The notes under the pieces are model-generated. The model saw only the letters and a list, made by a program, of their open reading frames with translations. It was not told where the DNA came from and did not search any database. 64,000 bases of DNA. It comes from Mimachlamys varia (Eukaryota; Mollusca; Bivalvia; Pectinida; Pectinidae). Location: the NCBI GenBank assembly GCA_947623455.1, contig OX392534.1, positions 7,016,001 to 7,080,000 on the forward strand. Reading direction: 5' to 3'. The position numbers and the translations under genes are program-made. Below, piece after piece: positions 1 to 13,600 of the stretch (position 1 is its first letter; each line of letters starts with the position of its first letter).

Positions 1-176
1 TGTAAGGCAAAGCCAGTGACTTTTAAGTTAGCCTAAGCATGGACATAAAAAAAAAAGTATTGGGAAACCCTGCATCATCATCAATTATCACTTACATGTA
101 TATAGCGGATCAAGTTATATCATTCTTCAACATAGATCATCTTTATTAAAAAATTTCTGACATGTTTATTGGTTTT

Positions 177-274
177 ATGTAAATGTGTAAGCATTTGACC
201 TGTATTGTGGGAGTATTTCTGTTTTGTGTAAATGTGTAAGCATAATTTGACCTGCATCGGAGTATTTCTGTTTT
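177..274. repeat. Two-copy tandem duplication, unit about 49 bp
   Basis: Two adjacent copies share TGTAAATGTGTAAGCA, then TTTGACCTG, then GAGTATTTCTGTTTT, with small indels between them. This is a simple local duplication. No coding or mobile function is suggested. Confidence 0.8.
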
Positions 275-3200
275 CTGTGATTTATACAGACCCAATTGAT
301 TTTCTATAGTAAGGCACCTGACAATCGTGACAGGATATATAAATCTCACAGTGAATTATGGGATTACTCCCAGATTTTTTAACCGTTCCATTTACGCTCT
401 GTCGTTATCCTGTTTCAGCATTGTTTTCTGTCGGCAATAACTCATATTTATTGGTAAAATTGTTTTTTTCATTTTGTTTATTTCATATTTCTCTTGAGTT
501 AACTACCTGGGTATTTTCTTTGAGATCTGCCAGCAGGGGAGACAATCTCCTTTGTTTTATAAAATTGGCATTGGAAATATATAAATTGAGATGAATCAAA
601 TATATTTCTCAGTGTACCCTCTTATGAACATGTACAAGTAAATAAATATTACATAAAAAATTCAGACAAAGCAAACAACTTTTATCAGGATTTTGTTTTC
701 TATCAAACATGTTTGACAACTCATTCAGGTTTGTCTGCAGCCATTTTTAGAAATTGTCGGATAGTTGCCTTGGAAACCATTTCTCAAGGTCAGTTTCAAG
801 AATGAAGGTCAGACATTCTATCTAAAGTAATTAAGGCATTAACCAAAGAAAGTGACACATTTCATTGATTCCAGCTGTGGTGCCAAAATAAATATTATCT
901 ACACTACAAAAAATCCAGTAGAAGCCAGTTCAATAAACACTTTAAAATCCAAAAGGTTTTTTCTAAAGAATGTTAGCTAACAAGTAACATGTTATTTGAA
1001 CATGTTGTCAAAGTAACGTCTTTATTTTGAAAATTTAGATTACAAGTTTCTTATTAAATTTTCTAAATAATCTACGGATAAAAGTAGAGGCAGACCTGCC
1101 TACTGCAGATTAGGTTGTTTTTCCTCAATCAAATTAGAAAATAATCAATCCATACTCCGAGATGGTAGATCTAAGTGGCGCCCAGAAATGGACGTACCAC
1201 TTTGAAAGGGCAAGATGTCAATTCAATTTCTGTTCTTCCCCAATGGTGACATAGATTTAATTTAGAAGGTAAACTACCCAGTAAAGAGAAAGTCGCACTA
1301 TTCTTTTTGCTTGAAAGGTAATACAATTTTCAAAAGTGATTGCTTCTAGCCGAAAATCAGATTTAAAATGTTGGTGGGTTCGACCACAGACGCCAGGTAT
1401 TGGTGATCATATTTACACCAGACAGAGGCGACAGTCTGACCCTACGAGAGGTCAGGCTATACCCACTTCATGTTTCCTTAATAAAACATGAACAACGTGG
1501 ATTAGAAGCTTCCGCCAGAATAACCTTTGACACAACATCCGCTCACGACAGACCTGAACCACGCCAAAAACGCTCCAGAAAACAAGATCGGCAGCATTTT
1601 CCTCGGATGAATCTTTGTCTTTAAGAAAGATAGGAAGCTACATATATACACTGCTCGCTGGCAGCCATGACACCCGCGTGTAACAATTCTCACAGAACAG
1701 CAGAAGGAAAAATGTAAAAAAGTACAAAGACATGCTTTGATGCATGATGTTGTATATATGGATATAGATTTAGCACTGTGCAGTAGGTATAGCAACAACG
1801 TAACATGGATCTCGATCTACCAGCATCCTTCAGCGTTCAATTATCACACTATACACCGAGTCAAAGACACACAGTCTTATAGAAGCATCCGAAACAGAAC
1901 CTGATTAATCCTACTTAACTCAATTTCCATTGATTTTGCTAACCTACAAGTTGGTATTAATTTTCTTGAAATCGCATTTGAGGTGCGAACATTGACGCTT
2001 CGTACACTTCTGGCTCGGTAGACAATCAGTCTTTCTCGCCTTGGGTAAATTAGCTTATGACGATGCGCAGCTCTATCCCATGGGGACACCAGGAAATGCA
2101 TGCGGTCTTCAAGTGAGTTCGTCAAGTTTCACTCAGTGAGTCGAATGTGTTAGCTAATGCGGTAAATAAGATGGTACAAATTTTATTTCCTTCATTCTAG
2201 TTATTTAAAGTATTCATTTTGAGGTGTAACTATAGCGATGGCTGAAAATGCCTGAAAGGGATGAATTAAACGTCAAATGGAAGATTGGGTGAAATGATAT
2301 TTCCAAAAGATGGGTGGTGCCGTTAAAAGGGTGATTATCGTAGACGGCCTGGAGCTGATTTTATGGGCGTGAATTATGTTGTACTTCATGAGCAAAATTA
2401 AGTTGAAAAGGTTTAAACGTTGACCAATGGTTCAATTGAATTAATCGGTGGATGAAACCCTGTGCATGGTATTTAGGAATGTTGCTGATTACTCTGGCTA
2501 ATAAATACTCTTTATGGACAATTAACATGTCAGCTCTCATATCCAACCTATTGCCATCACCATTCAAAGTGCAAGAATGGAAATTTACATGAAATTCTTG
2601 CCTAAAAGGTATAACTGATTGAGTTAAAAGGCATCCTAACAACGACTCAAATAGTTGGTTTGAAATTCCGGTCCCTGTCCTTTTGGGTTGTAGGGGTCAC
2701 TGATTGGTTGCTTGGGTTTGCGATTAGCTCCACTTGTTTTGCTGTGAAGTGCATGCTAGATAATATACATGCTACATAGCTATGTGATTGGGCGTACTTG
2801 TTTCAATACAGAGAATAGGTTAGATAGGCAAAGTACGCCCGAGTTGCTGACATCAGGGAATATTTGGAAATGCCAGCCTATATACATATAATCAGGTTAT
2901 ATAATCAACAGCTGTTTCTAGACAATTGTTCTGATTAAATTCCTGTGTCATTGATTTCAGTATGTACTTTAGTAAACACCAAATACTGATCTGAGACCCT
3001 TAAAATAGCGTCACATCCAGAAATTAACAAGCCCAGACCTTAATCACAGTGTCTGTACTGTGGAGACTTGTTAGGGACAGCATCAAGAATCAGTCTCCAC
3101 TGAGGAAGTACATCCTTGCTCCAATAAAGATTCAAACTTTGACAATGTCTCAATGATATATGTATAAGGATAGAAAGTAATTTTTTTTTAGCTTTCAGAG

Positions 3201-6200
3201 CACTCATGTATATAAAAATGACTTTTAAAATAAAAATGTTTTTTAATTTATATTTTCTCCTATAATCAATTAATAGATTACCTGCATTTAAATGACATAG
3301 GTGGAACAACCTGAATTTGAATCAAATTGGTGTCAATGATTAACAGTTGTCAGTAGTGTCAATGATTAGCATTGTAAGTCGTATGAGCATTTGATGCAGG
3401 GGCGTTCTCCATGTTATTAAAAGCAAAGCGACAAGACTGTGTTATGTCTTTGCTTTCATGCTCACATGAAAAGCATTTCTGCTGGTAATGTTCATATAGT
3501 GTGTTCCAGCGCAAATGTAAATATATGGGTTTTATTTCTTGTAAATTGTGTAATAAGTTAATCTTGACATACATTTGAACTGCGTTAATTGAAATTGGAA
3601 GGACCATTGGAAAACGTCAAGGGTTTCTCCATTATCTGAGTTTAACGAGTTTGGTTTGAAGTTCAGCCAGAATGACAAAATACTTCAAATTAAACACAGT
3701 CTTTAGGAGAGTTTGAGATAGCAATAAGGTCAGACTGTTACAATATGTTCAAACAGTTTTTTTTTTTCAAACAGTTTTTTTTGTTTTTTTGTTAACGTTT
3801 TCTTCTCGTTGGAAAGTATGATTTATGTAAAGATTATTTTACACAACCAAAAGATGTTTATGTGACAATTCGATGACTGGTATGATATGTACCCTGTCAC
3901 CTTCATCAGACTAATGACCAACAAAGCGTATGCATACAACAATTGCAAGATTTTTTTTAAATGTAGTTCAAACACTTAATAGAGAGACACCTTATTATAT
4001 ATATTCCATAATATTACCGAAGTTTCCAAAATGATCATCTAAAAATATTTAATAGGGGGATTCTTACTCACTAACCCATTATACTACAGATGATAAGATA
4101 TTCTGATCCCGATATTATTGAATGAGGTATTCAGACACCTCCGCTTGGTATATAATACCTGTATGGACGAGATGTACGTTGCGTGTAAACGTAGGAACAC
4201 CCTCACCCGTGCCGTGCTACCTGTCCTCGTTAGTTACATTAATTACACACACTTATCGCTGCAGATCTTGACACCGCAGTCTTTGATGGACACACGGTTT
4301 ATGCCTAGTCCCTAACCTTGCTTCAACATTGCAGGTGCTCGTACAATTCACTGCACATCTTAATTAAAATTCTTCCATGCAGTCCACCGCTGATGCTACG
4401 ATGATGCAGCCATACTTTCAACATGGACAAAACTCGTATATCCAGGACTAAATCTGGAAAATCTGCCATCTGTCTCAAAAAATCAATCTTTTAAGAACTT
4501 TTTGCAGGATGACATCACAAAAAAAAGAAAGAATTAAAACTAAATCTCAGAATTCCCATCTGTATTCCTCTGTGTTTGGTAAAGCCTATTGGGATTCTTT
4601 TGGCTATGCAGGCCAGTAGCCTCAGGCTACCTTTTTTTTTTAATTCTTGCATAAAAAATCTACATTTTAATCATGAATTCAAATTACAACATTCCAGTCA
4701 TGTTGGAAACTACCTAATTACTTTGTTAAGGAAATTTCATTTGGAGTTAATCGCCACCCTGCCTCTGCTGCCATTTCAGCCTTTAAAAAAAACAAATGCA
4801 TAGCAATTCGTTCAAACATAAAACAATTTATTCTAGCACAAATATTTTGAAATTTCTTTAATTCCCTCCTCACAAATTATTTATTGGGTTATTTTTGCTG
4901 CTGTGATGATTTTTCAGTCATAGATTTGGTAAATAGAGTATGATGTATCTCATTGGGGATAAAAACTGAAGACACAAGGCTGTTGAGTTAGTAACACTGA
5001 AGTTTTAGCTGGATGAAAACATTTGTAGAAGTCAGAAACGTATTGAACATTTTCTCACATACCGCATAAAGATAAATACTATACAGTTGGCAGAAAGGCC
5101 CGACAAATGTTTCCATGTCTTTGCAAAGAAATGTTTGGCTCTTTTTCAACAAGCAGTAGACAATCTAAATGAATTTTCTCAATTTCGTTTCTTATCGCCT
5201 TTTGTAACAAGAGAATAGTTTGGCAGTTGTTCAAAGAACCCTGTAGTTCAATAAACCGGTCCAAATTTCTAAGATAAGTTCCTGGAGATATGTAGGCTGG
5301 ACATCCACACAAATCTTTACCAGTTCCGAAGATGACCATAAAAAAAATCAAAGGTAACAAAAGAACTGGCGAGTTTACGGAGACTTATGGTCGCTATAGA
5401 TATTTCCAAGGTTCCCCACCAAACTTGTATTGATTCGGAACTTGTGATAAAAGTTGTAGCAACATTAGGACAGTCTTATCAGTTCTACCGACCATCAACT
5501 ATTGGTCATTGATGATTCCAACACAAATACCGAGGCCTGTTAGAAAAAAACATTACCACAAACATGTGTAGGTCTCCTAGACTGTATAATTGTGTATTGC
5601 TGACATCGGAAACACATTAATATCTCTGTGCGACGGTGTTTATATAGCCTGTTAGCTCCCCTTCCCTTCAAACCGTATTAGAACGTAGAGTAACATGACC
5701 AGTTCAGTATAATAATCGTAGGCTCTAAACCTTTAATACTTTTCACTATAAATGCGAGACTGCCATAATTATATGTGTATTTCGGTAGGAAAGACATTAC
5801 GGTACAGAACATCCCCTTGACTTAGAAGAGTTGTATTTATTTATAGTTACACCATCCGAACAGTATTATCATATATATCGCAGCTGCCATATCGATAATT
5901 ATACAGAAATGATATCCAAGGAGGAGAAGTTGCGACAGAAAATGGCCGTGGATGAATCTGTAGGGTACAATAACTATACAATATACTATACTCCTACGAT
6001 ACCGCTCGTCCATCTAACATCCTGGCACTTACTACTCACAATGGCCGCCCCTTTCCAATAAACCAAGACGGTGCAAATGGATTGGGTATGAAAACAAAAG
6101 CATCCAGCTCACTAGGGATTCATTTTATATAGATTTATATATTGCTAGATTGTCATTTATGATTTTGTTGCATCTAGACCCGATGATACATTCTGACATA

Positions 6201-9200
6201 GTGAAATCACACAGATCTTTATCACCCATATTGACAAACACAAATTATTAATAAAACATTACTCAGAGTGTTCAGTTATCATTGTTTTTTTTAAGATTTC
6301 AGATTAACAGCTGACAATGGGAAAGGCAAAATAAATTCCATTCTTTAATTCCGCCATCAAATTTTTAACCAGGGGCAAGACAGAAAATTTTAAACTGTTT
6401 TTCTTGAGATATTTTCTAGATGTAATACCTATATGCCATATCAACATTTAAAAGCTAGCCTCTTTATATTTGTTTTTCGTTTTTTTTCAAATATTTGAAT
6501 AACAAGAATCATGAAAATGTTTAATTTTCTCTCTGCCGCCCAAGCAAAAAAGGTAAAAAATCAGATGCTTTCAATTTGCTTCAAATCAAACAATATTTGT
6601 GTATTTTTTTTGAGTTGGTAGTTTTCATTAGTGAACAAGATTGCAACCCAAAGGCAATGCTTGTACCACACTTTAAAATAGCAGTTGAAACTCAAAACTG
6701 ACTTGACAAAATATCGTAATCTTACAAAGAGGTAGAGCATTTACTCATATATACATCACACAGATAGTATTACCAAGAGCGATGGAGCTTCCTCAGAATG
6801 AGTCTTCCACATACCACTCCATAGGATCTTCTGATCTCTTGGTAATGAATTGACCTTGGATTTGGAGGATAATTACACTTAATTAAGGAATATTCTAAAA
6901 TCAATGAATACGATAAGGAACAAGGGACTGAATTACCTCCACAGGAAGTTGCTGTCAATGGCAGCCATTGTAGCCCAATCACTATGGCAACAAAGAAATT
7001 CTCAGTTTTCTTATAAAAAGGAAAGATTAGAAAAAAAGGTCTTCAGTATGATGGAGGCAAAATAGCTTCTCTTCTGTCTGGCTTATTATGGGAATGACTA
7101 TATGGATTTAGTAGCAAAACAATATTTAGGTAAAATAGGTATTGAAAATTTTGCATTTTGAGAGTCTTCTTTATGAACATAGTCTAAATTTTCTACAGAT
7201 CTAATTAAGACACTCATATCTCCTGGGTAAATGCCAACCTGCAATGATTTTTTTACGAGGATATAATTTCATTCAGGATATGTCTGTCATAATTGATGGT
7301 AACTATCTTGGATTAAGAATCAGAAATATCTGATGTTAATTGAGAAATCTCTTAAAGGTCACAAGCTCAGTTGGTCAAAATAATTCAAATTGTTCATTCT
7401 TAGTCAACACTTGATCTATACTTAAGAACATAATTATGTATTTTCCATTGCTCTAATGAACTAGTTACTGGCCGCATAGATCTTGTGTTAATTAAACTAT
7501 TAAAAGTACAATATCAATATGGTGCTGCTTAAATATTTCTTTCATAGCAATATGTAAGAACATATTTCTTTATTATTCCTACAAAGTATCAAAGATATCT
7601 ATAAAAGTTTTCAAATTTCAGCTGTAAGACAAATTAGATTTCCAGGACAAAATGCTGTTCCCAGGACAACATCTAGGAAGTTTTTCTATCCTAGTTTTTC
7701 CTGAAAAGTTTCTTGGGATATATTGAGCTTATTTTTTATTTTAATCATTAACTCAAGCTCAATTAAGGCATTATAACATGCCAGGGATGGATAATGGTAG
7801 ACAGATTATACAAGTAACAGAGAAAGCCATTTCGCCTCTGTACTAAGGCTTTCTGCACAAACCTATGTTAACTACCAATAGACATGTAAATGTACTACAA
7901 TAGTGTATCAATTCCATGATTATAGTGCTTTAACAACCATCCTGTAGAATGGTATTATTCTGCAAGTGCTAGAGTACAGACATAATATTACCTCTTAAAG
8001 AAACATTACAGTACAATGGTTACCATAGAAACCAATTACACTTCCCAAAATCTAGATCACTTCAACACTTGACAAGAGTCTGTCTTGGCAGTAAATCTAT
8101 GTAATGTAAAATAGACAATGAAGACCATGCTTAATTTCCCCTTACAACAGATAGAGATTCTCATCACAATGCAATGTTGCTATAGTAACAAAAACATTTT
8201 AAAGAAAAGAGACCACCTGTGTTGAAAATTACCTGCAACCCCGAGCCATTCACAGTGTAAAGGAAAATTTATATCTAGGGCAATATTTATCGCTTACTAA
8301 TGAAACTTCTTGAAATAGAAAATCAAAATAAACACAAATCTAATGAACTCATTGCCAGAAGTTATAAATGGTTGAAGACTTTTGAAATTAGTTAAATTCT
8401 GTTGTTTAGACTACTTGTGAAAGTGCACGCACTTTTCGTTCGCCCACTGACACTTCACCAAAATAAAACACAACTTGCCGTCAGATTTATAAATGGATCA
8501 GATTGGTGCAAGTTCAGAAAGTGTTTTCATTACATTTTCTGCCACAATGTGAGGTATTTAAACAACAGGGTGGCCAACTGTAATACAAATTACGCCTAGA
8601 TTCAATCGACAGTTTCCAGAACTGAAATAAAAGGCGCCATCATTTACAATGTTAAATATAATCTGTTCCTTTCATTGGTACTGTAGAAAAAAACCCTTTC
8701 ACTTTGACAAATTTGTAGGAATGACCTAGAAGGTCGTTCTCCTGAAACTTCTCTTTCCAATATCACAGCATTCAGATTAAAAACTTGTCATTCCAAAAAA
8801 ATAAGCATTCCAATTATTCAACTTGCAGACAATTTACAGCGAGCAGACGACAGTTTCCTGACATTTTTGTTCACTTTTGTGTAGCTTTTCTTTAGAAATG
8901 ATTTAAACGAAAACCATGTTCTGCGAGACAAAAAAAGCCCACCAAAACAAATATGAATTCATCGAAAAACCAAACCGACATCATTACTCAGACAAAATAC
9001 AAATTTTCCACTTGTCTTCTCCAGTCTCGATCCTCTGCACGATTTATGAGCTCTCTCAATAAGTTCCTAGCCAACAGTCTTCTGTAATTAAAGGTTTCTA
9101 ACATATGCTGTGTTAATGATTCCTCGCCTTTCACGACCACCAATTGTATGGCTCAGTGAACACAAATCCAATTTAGGGCGCAATGCGGACATAAGCTAAA

Positions 9201-9539
9201 GGGAGGGATGGCATGATGGTGCTGGTAGTTTACCATTAATTAAAAGATTCAGTTCTGTCACATGTAATAACTAGGGAATTAGGCATGCAGAGCGAGCTCT
9301 CCAGTTGTAAGAATGAAGGTAGAATCAGTCCTGATATGTCTATAGCTCTTCATTAACGGAGATAAAATGTATAGTAGTGCTATCGGAGGAATTGTCAGGT
9401 ACTTTTTGTATTCATTAATTTGAAAATGTATCTTAATTAAGCAAACTTCAGATGGAGTCAACTGAACAAATATACTACATATATATATTTAATTTATATA
9501 TTTGATTTTTACTTTAAAAAACAAATCGTTGTTATAATA
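275..9539. other. Unique AT-rich sequence, no gene recognised
   Basis: Stop codons are frequent in all frames and the open frames are short and unlike any family I recognise. The longest, a minus-strand frame of about 93 codons at 5079-5360, depends on a TTG start. Its first ATG is eight codons in, and an in-frame stop lies just upstream. Small structures seen are a 9-bp perfect hairpin (TTCATGTTT / AAACATGAA) at 1467-1492 and T-runs near 3755-3790. I see no tandem array, transposon end or tRNA here. Confidence 0.6.
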
Positions 9540-9707
9540 TTGAATTCTTATGCACAACTTTCATGCTTAAAAAAACTTATATTACCGAAAGACGATGACG
9601 GCAAAGATGGTCATCTTGGTCACCCTAATGGCATTGTGGTTAAGTCACAAGAAGGAGTATTTTTATCAGATAACTGTATACTTGGTATAGTAACGGAATG
9701 GAAACCA
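9540..9707 (+). pseudogene. Fragment resembling one NHL repeat (TRIM/NHL-type), truncated
   Basis: The plus-strand frame contains, at about 9600-9692, HPNGIVV followed by EGVFLSDN. The spacing fits the NHL-repeat pattern P-x-G-I-x-V-x(4)-G-V-F-x-S-D, with the P-to-D distance equal to that of the family. NHL repeats form beta-propeller blades in TRIM2/TRIM3/TRIM71-like proteins, which I recall as abundant in molluscs. Only one blade is visible. No RING, B-box or neighbouring blade is in frame, and no convincing splice acceptor precedes it. The frame runs into the inverted-repeat element that begins at 9708 and ends eighteen bases later. It is either a decayed fragment of a TRIM/NHL gene or a chance match in a 61-codon frame. 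This rests on pattern recognition, not alignment. Confidence 0.3.
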
Positions 9708-10060
9708 ATACCGTATTCGCCGTAATCAGCACACAGGGCCCCTAAATAATTGGTTCCAAAGGGGGTACTTAATAGGATAACAAAACTTAGATCTGGATGA
9801 ATAATGTTTTCTAAAGTAAATAAGTATGATGTATTGTAACCAGAATGGGTAGTTATCATGATGCGTTACATCATGGTCATCCATTTTGGACAATCTGTAA
9901 ACATATTACCAATATTTGTGTTTTTTTTCATCTTGTAGACATACGCACCATGAGGTTTAGTTGTGTCTTGTTTAAAAGGGGCAGTTATATAATACCCTCG
10001 TAGAAGGGGGGAAGGGGGCGCCTATAGGGGGGAAGGGCACTTATTATGCGAATATGGTAT
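9708..10060. mobile_element. Short inverted-repeat (MITE-like) element, about 353 bp
   Basis: The left end ATACCGTATTCGC (9708-9720) is the reverse complement, with one mismatch, of the right end GCGAATATGGTAT (10048-10060). The similarity continues inward less perfectly: CGTAATCAGC on the left against the complement of CACTTATTATG on the right, followed by GGGCCCC against the complement of GGGGAAGGG. There is no open reading frame of note, so it would be non-autonomous. I could not identify a clear target-site duplication. Similar GCGAATATGG-ended repeats are common in bivalve sequence as I remember it, but no family name is assigned. Confidence 0.55.
10006..10037 (+). other. G-run cluster, possible G-quadruplex
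   Basis: Four G-runs of 6, 5, 6 and 3 bases are separated by AA, CGCCTATA and AA. The middle loop is 8 nt, slightly beyond the usual 7-nt limit. The cluster lies in the right part of the inverted-repeat element. Confidence 0.5.
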
Positions 10061-10090
10061 GCCTGCAACATTTGTATCAAACTTACTTAA

Positions 10091-10686
10091 AACAAGAGGC
10101 CCAGAGGGCCTGTATCACTCACCTGGATACATTGGTATCTAGATAATCATGGTAAAATATTTTGTTTTTGGCCCCGCCCCTCAGCCCCCTGGGGGGGGGG
10201 ATCAGTCCACTATTAGTACAATTTTGAATCCAGAGCACCTAGAGATGCTTCCTACTAAATAAGTTCCAATCAGTGGTTATGGAGAAGAAGTTGCTTAAAT
10301 CAATAAAGCTAGATAATCCTTTTTGGCCCTGCCCCTCAGCCCCCTAGGGGGTCAGTCCCACCATGAGTACAATTTTGAATCCTGAGCACCTAGGGATACT
10401 TTCTGCCAAATAAGGCTGATTTCCAATCAGTGGTTATGGAGAAGAAGTCGCTTAAACCAATATAGCTAAATAACCCTTTTTGGCTGTGCCCCTCAGCCTC
10501 CTAGGGGGTCAGTCCAACCATTAGTACAATTTGGAATCATAAACACCTAAGGATGCTTCCTGCCAAATTAGGTTGATTTCCTATCAGTGGTTATGGAGAA
10601 GAAGTCATTTAAAAAATGTTGATGGACGACGGACCCCACGGTATGGCATCAGCTCACCTTGGTCCTTTGGACCAGGTGAACTAAAA
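10091..10686 (+). mobile_element. Composite repeat element A: hairpin ends with three tandem cores
   Basis: It begins AACAAGAGGCCCAGAGGGCC, which contains a 6-bp stem AGGCCC/GGGCCT with a 3-nt loop, followed by CTCACCTGG. It ends with AGCTCACC, TGGTCC, TTT, GGACCA, GGTGAACT and A-residues, a hairpin of about 14 bp with one bulge. CTCACCTGG near the 5' end is inverted as CCAGGTGA near the 3' end. The inside holds three units of about 155 bp, marked by GCCCCTCAGCC near 10173, 10328 and 10486 and by GAGAAGAAGT near 10282, 10439 and 10597. A GTTGATGGACGACGGAC tract precedes the 3' hairpin. No protein is encoded. The plan (conserved flanks, tandem core, tetranucleotide-like tract) resembles the pearl / Helentron-associated elements described from bivalves. 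That family assignment is inference. Confidence 0.75.
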
Positions 10687-13600
10687 ATAATATTGATGAA
10701 TATATGAAAAATTCCTTAACATTTGAATTACATAAACACACATTACTACATGGTCTCTTTATGGAAACTGTTATTGCATGAACTATCAAATTTGGTTTTG
10801 ACAAAAAAAAGCAACCCAAAAAACACTTGTTAAAAAAGAATTTTAAGATGTTAAACAAGCAAATAAAATGTTGAACAAACAAAATGTGTGCAGCACTATT
10901 TTTCAGGATGTTAATAACCTAAGCGAGGTATTCCCACTGAAAAGAAACTACTTGAATTTCTTTGTGAATTGAATCGCAGACTGTTGTTGTTAATCGGTGC
11001 ATATGAGAATCCATTTCAAAAGACGCAGAGCCACTTAAGATCTCACTCCAACAGTTAGAGTGCATCAGGACCAGCCATACATGAAGAATCTAAACAGACA
11101 GGCAAAGCTGCATTCTTCTTCTAGCTCTACCATCCAACTGGATATTGTCCTAGACATGGGTTCCAGCACCGAGACACACGCCCAGAAACGCCCCAGTTTA
11201 CTGTCTGTGGTAGCATGATACCGCCTGGTTCTCCGCTCTTATGTCATAAAATGTTTTCCCATTTCCTGTTACTAGGAAATGAAGGTGTGGTATTTTTGAA
11301 GTCTGCCCACCAGGAATGTTGTACTATATGTGTGGTAGCAATCTTGTTTAGCAGATTGTCATTGCTATAATAAATACATACTGTAGACCAAAATAAATTG
11401 GCTCTATTCATGTCAACAACTTCACACTATTTCTCATGATATGTATGAAAAATCCTGGTTCTATTAATTTTGCTGCCTCTAGTTCGAAATAAGCATTTTT
11501 TCTGTAACTTCATGTTCGCAAAATAGTATTCATGGATGTGATGCACTTGCTAACATCACATCCCTCACATCAAGCATTTCATATTACACATGTTCTAGTG
11601 TGTAGGTCTTTAATTACAAAGGTAGGCTATATCTGTGATTTCACACCCCTCCATCATCTGACAGGCCCTTCAGACTTGTCACGGGATCAATATTTACATC
11701 TAATCTCGGTTCAATGCGGATTTAATAAAAGGTGACATCCCATATGGTAACAATGAGATTATTTCTATACAACTTTTTTTTAAGCATTGGCAGCATTTTG
11801 TCAATATTTCATACTTTTCTCCTTTTTAAAGATCAACATATATTTAATGATCACGATTAAAACATTGTGTCAAAGCTTTTCAAATCTCTGGACACAAAAT
11901 CTATATATCTGTATAAAAAATTGTGTAAATATTGAAATAATGTAGCCGAGTCTAGCTGATGGCTCTAAACAATTGTTCAAACACCGAGACCACTTATACA
12001 CCTGGGGCGATGTACGCCATCAGATCAATTTTGTCGATACACATATTTTTTTTTTTTTTAATATTCATGCATCGAGAAAATGGTGGTTGAATTTTGTTTT
12101 GTTTGCTTTTTGTGATAAAATGAAATAGCCACCTCAGCTAAAAGAATAAAGAATTTCTGCTACCTTGCTGATGATAAAATTACATCAATGCATTATGTGA
12201 AAGAATTCCGCTGACATCGTACACAGATTGGCCTGCTTATCTCCCTTACTGGCCAGGCGAGAAAAACTCAGAAACACCAACTGATGGTTTGAAGAGAGGG
12301 GTGAAATTCCTATGAATGCTGTATCGTAATTAAACACCATCTATGCAAATAGGGCGATAACATCAGACATAAAATCCAAACCCCTACCAATAAACTAGCA
12401 AACAATGGGCTTTAAAAGAGTTCTTTATCTTGCATATTTTAAGCAGACAAGGCAATGGATCCCGAGGGATCAACAATATTTAGATTCTACAACAATTCTT
12501 TTTTACTACAGCTTTTTTATCTAACTAATTTGTAACGAAATGGACCATTGATAAAAAAAAAAATTCAGATTGGAATCACCATCAACAATATAATGTGTAA
12601 CAGCATTTAAAACAGAATTCCTTTGTTTTTACAGAGCATATGGTTACGAGATTTTATGTTGACACAGAAACAATGCACAGTTACACAAGTCCCCATAGAT
12701 TACCATCAATATAAATGCTCGCTTCATCACAACAAATTGCCCAATGTCTCGTTAACCAACTCAAAACACAATGCAACTGAGGACTGTAATGAAAATTGTG
12801 ACAGTGTCTCTCCCCGATACCCCCCACTCCACCGCCACCACCGTCCCTTCACATCTGTGAACACAGACCCCCTTGCCACTCCACAATCACATACTAATAA
12901 CAAGTTAAACCCAGATAAAAAAAGCAACTGTCCTGTTCTCTTCATTGGTCCTCCTCCCTGGTGCTTTAAAACTCAGCCCAAGGTGCTATAATAACAACCA
13001 GAGCCATGAGCCCTGTCTCCTGTAAACCTTTAACCCACACCGCTCGTGCATTGATCGAGTCCCTCCCCAGACCTAGCCGATAGCCGCGACACAAGCCAAA
13101 CAACCATACAAAGGTCCCTTCCTACCCCCTCCTCTCGTACCTCTTCTCTGGCAGAGTCGCACAACAAACAATGACTCATCACTGTCACCAAATTTTCTAC
13201 ATGATTAAGAATTCTGATGCAGACAGCTTTTGTCTCCCACTATTGGAATTTATTTGAAATGCTCTAATCCGAATTGATAGCTAGCAACCAGAAACTGCAG
13301 CTATTTTCATAGAAATACAGAGAGGCGTTAATTTCGAGAAATGCAAGGCCCCAATTTGGTGTTATTTAAGTTTGATTTAGACACAACAAAGAACAAGAAG
13401 CGTATTCATTAGCAGTCTGGCCCACTTTGATTCAGTGCCGTGCTTTCTTTGTTTGCGACACTGTTCAGGGTTTTAGTATTAATTTCTAGAAATTATTTTG
13501 ACATTAATTAAACAGAAATAACCGTCTTTCAAGCATTTGAGCAAGAGGAGAAATGATTGGCAATATAGTGTCGCAGGGAGCAAGGACAATCTTGAGTCTG

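Noticed and set aside
5079..5360. Small secreted Cys-containing protein on the minus strand
   Set aside because: The hydrophobic N-terminus depends on a TTG start. The first ATG gives no signal peptide, and an in-frame stop is close upstream.
12623..12991. 122-codon plus-strand open frame as a gene
   Set aside because: Composition follows local C-richness, a frame overlaps on the opposite strand, and no domain or splice context is recognised.
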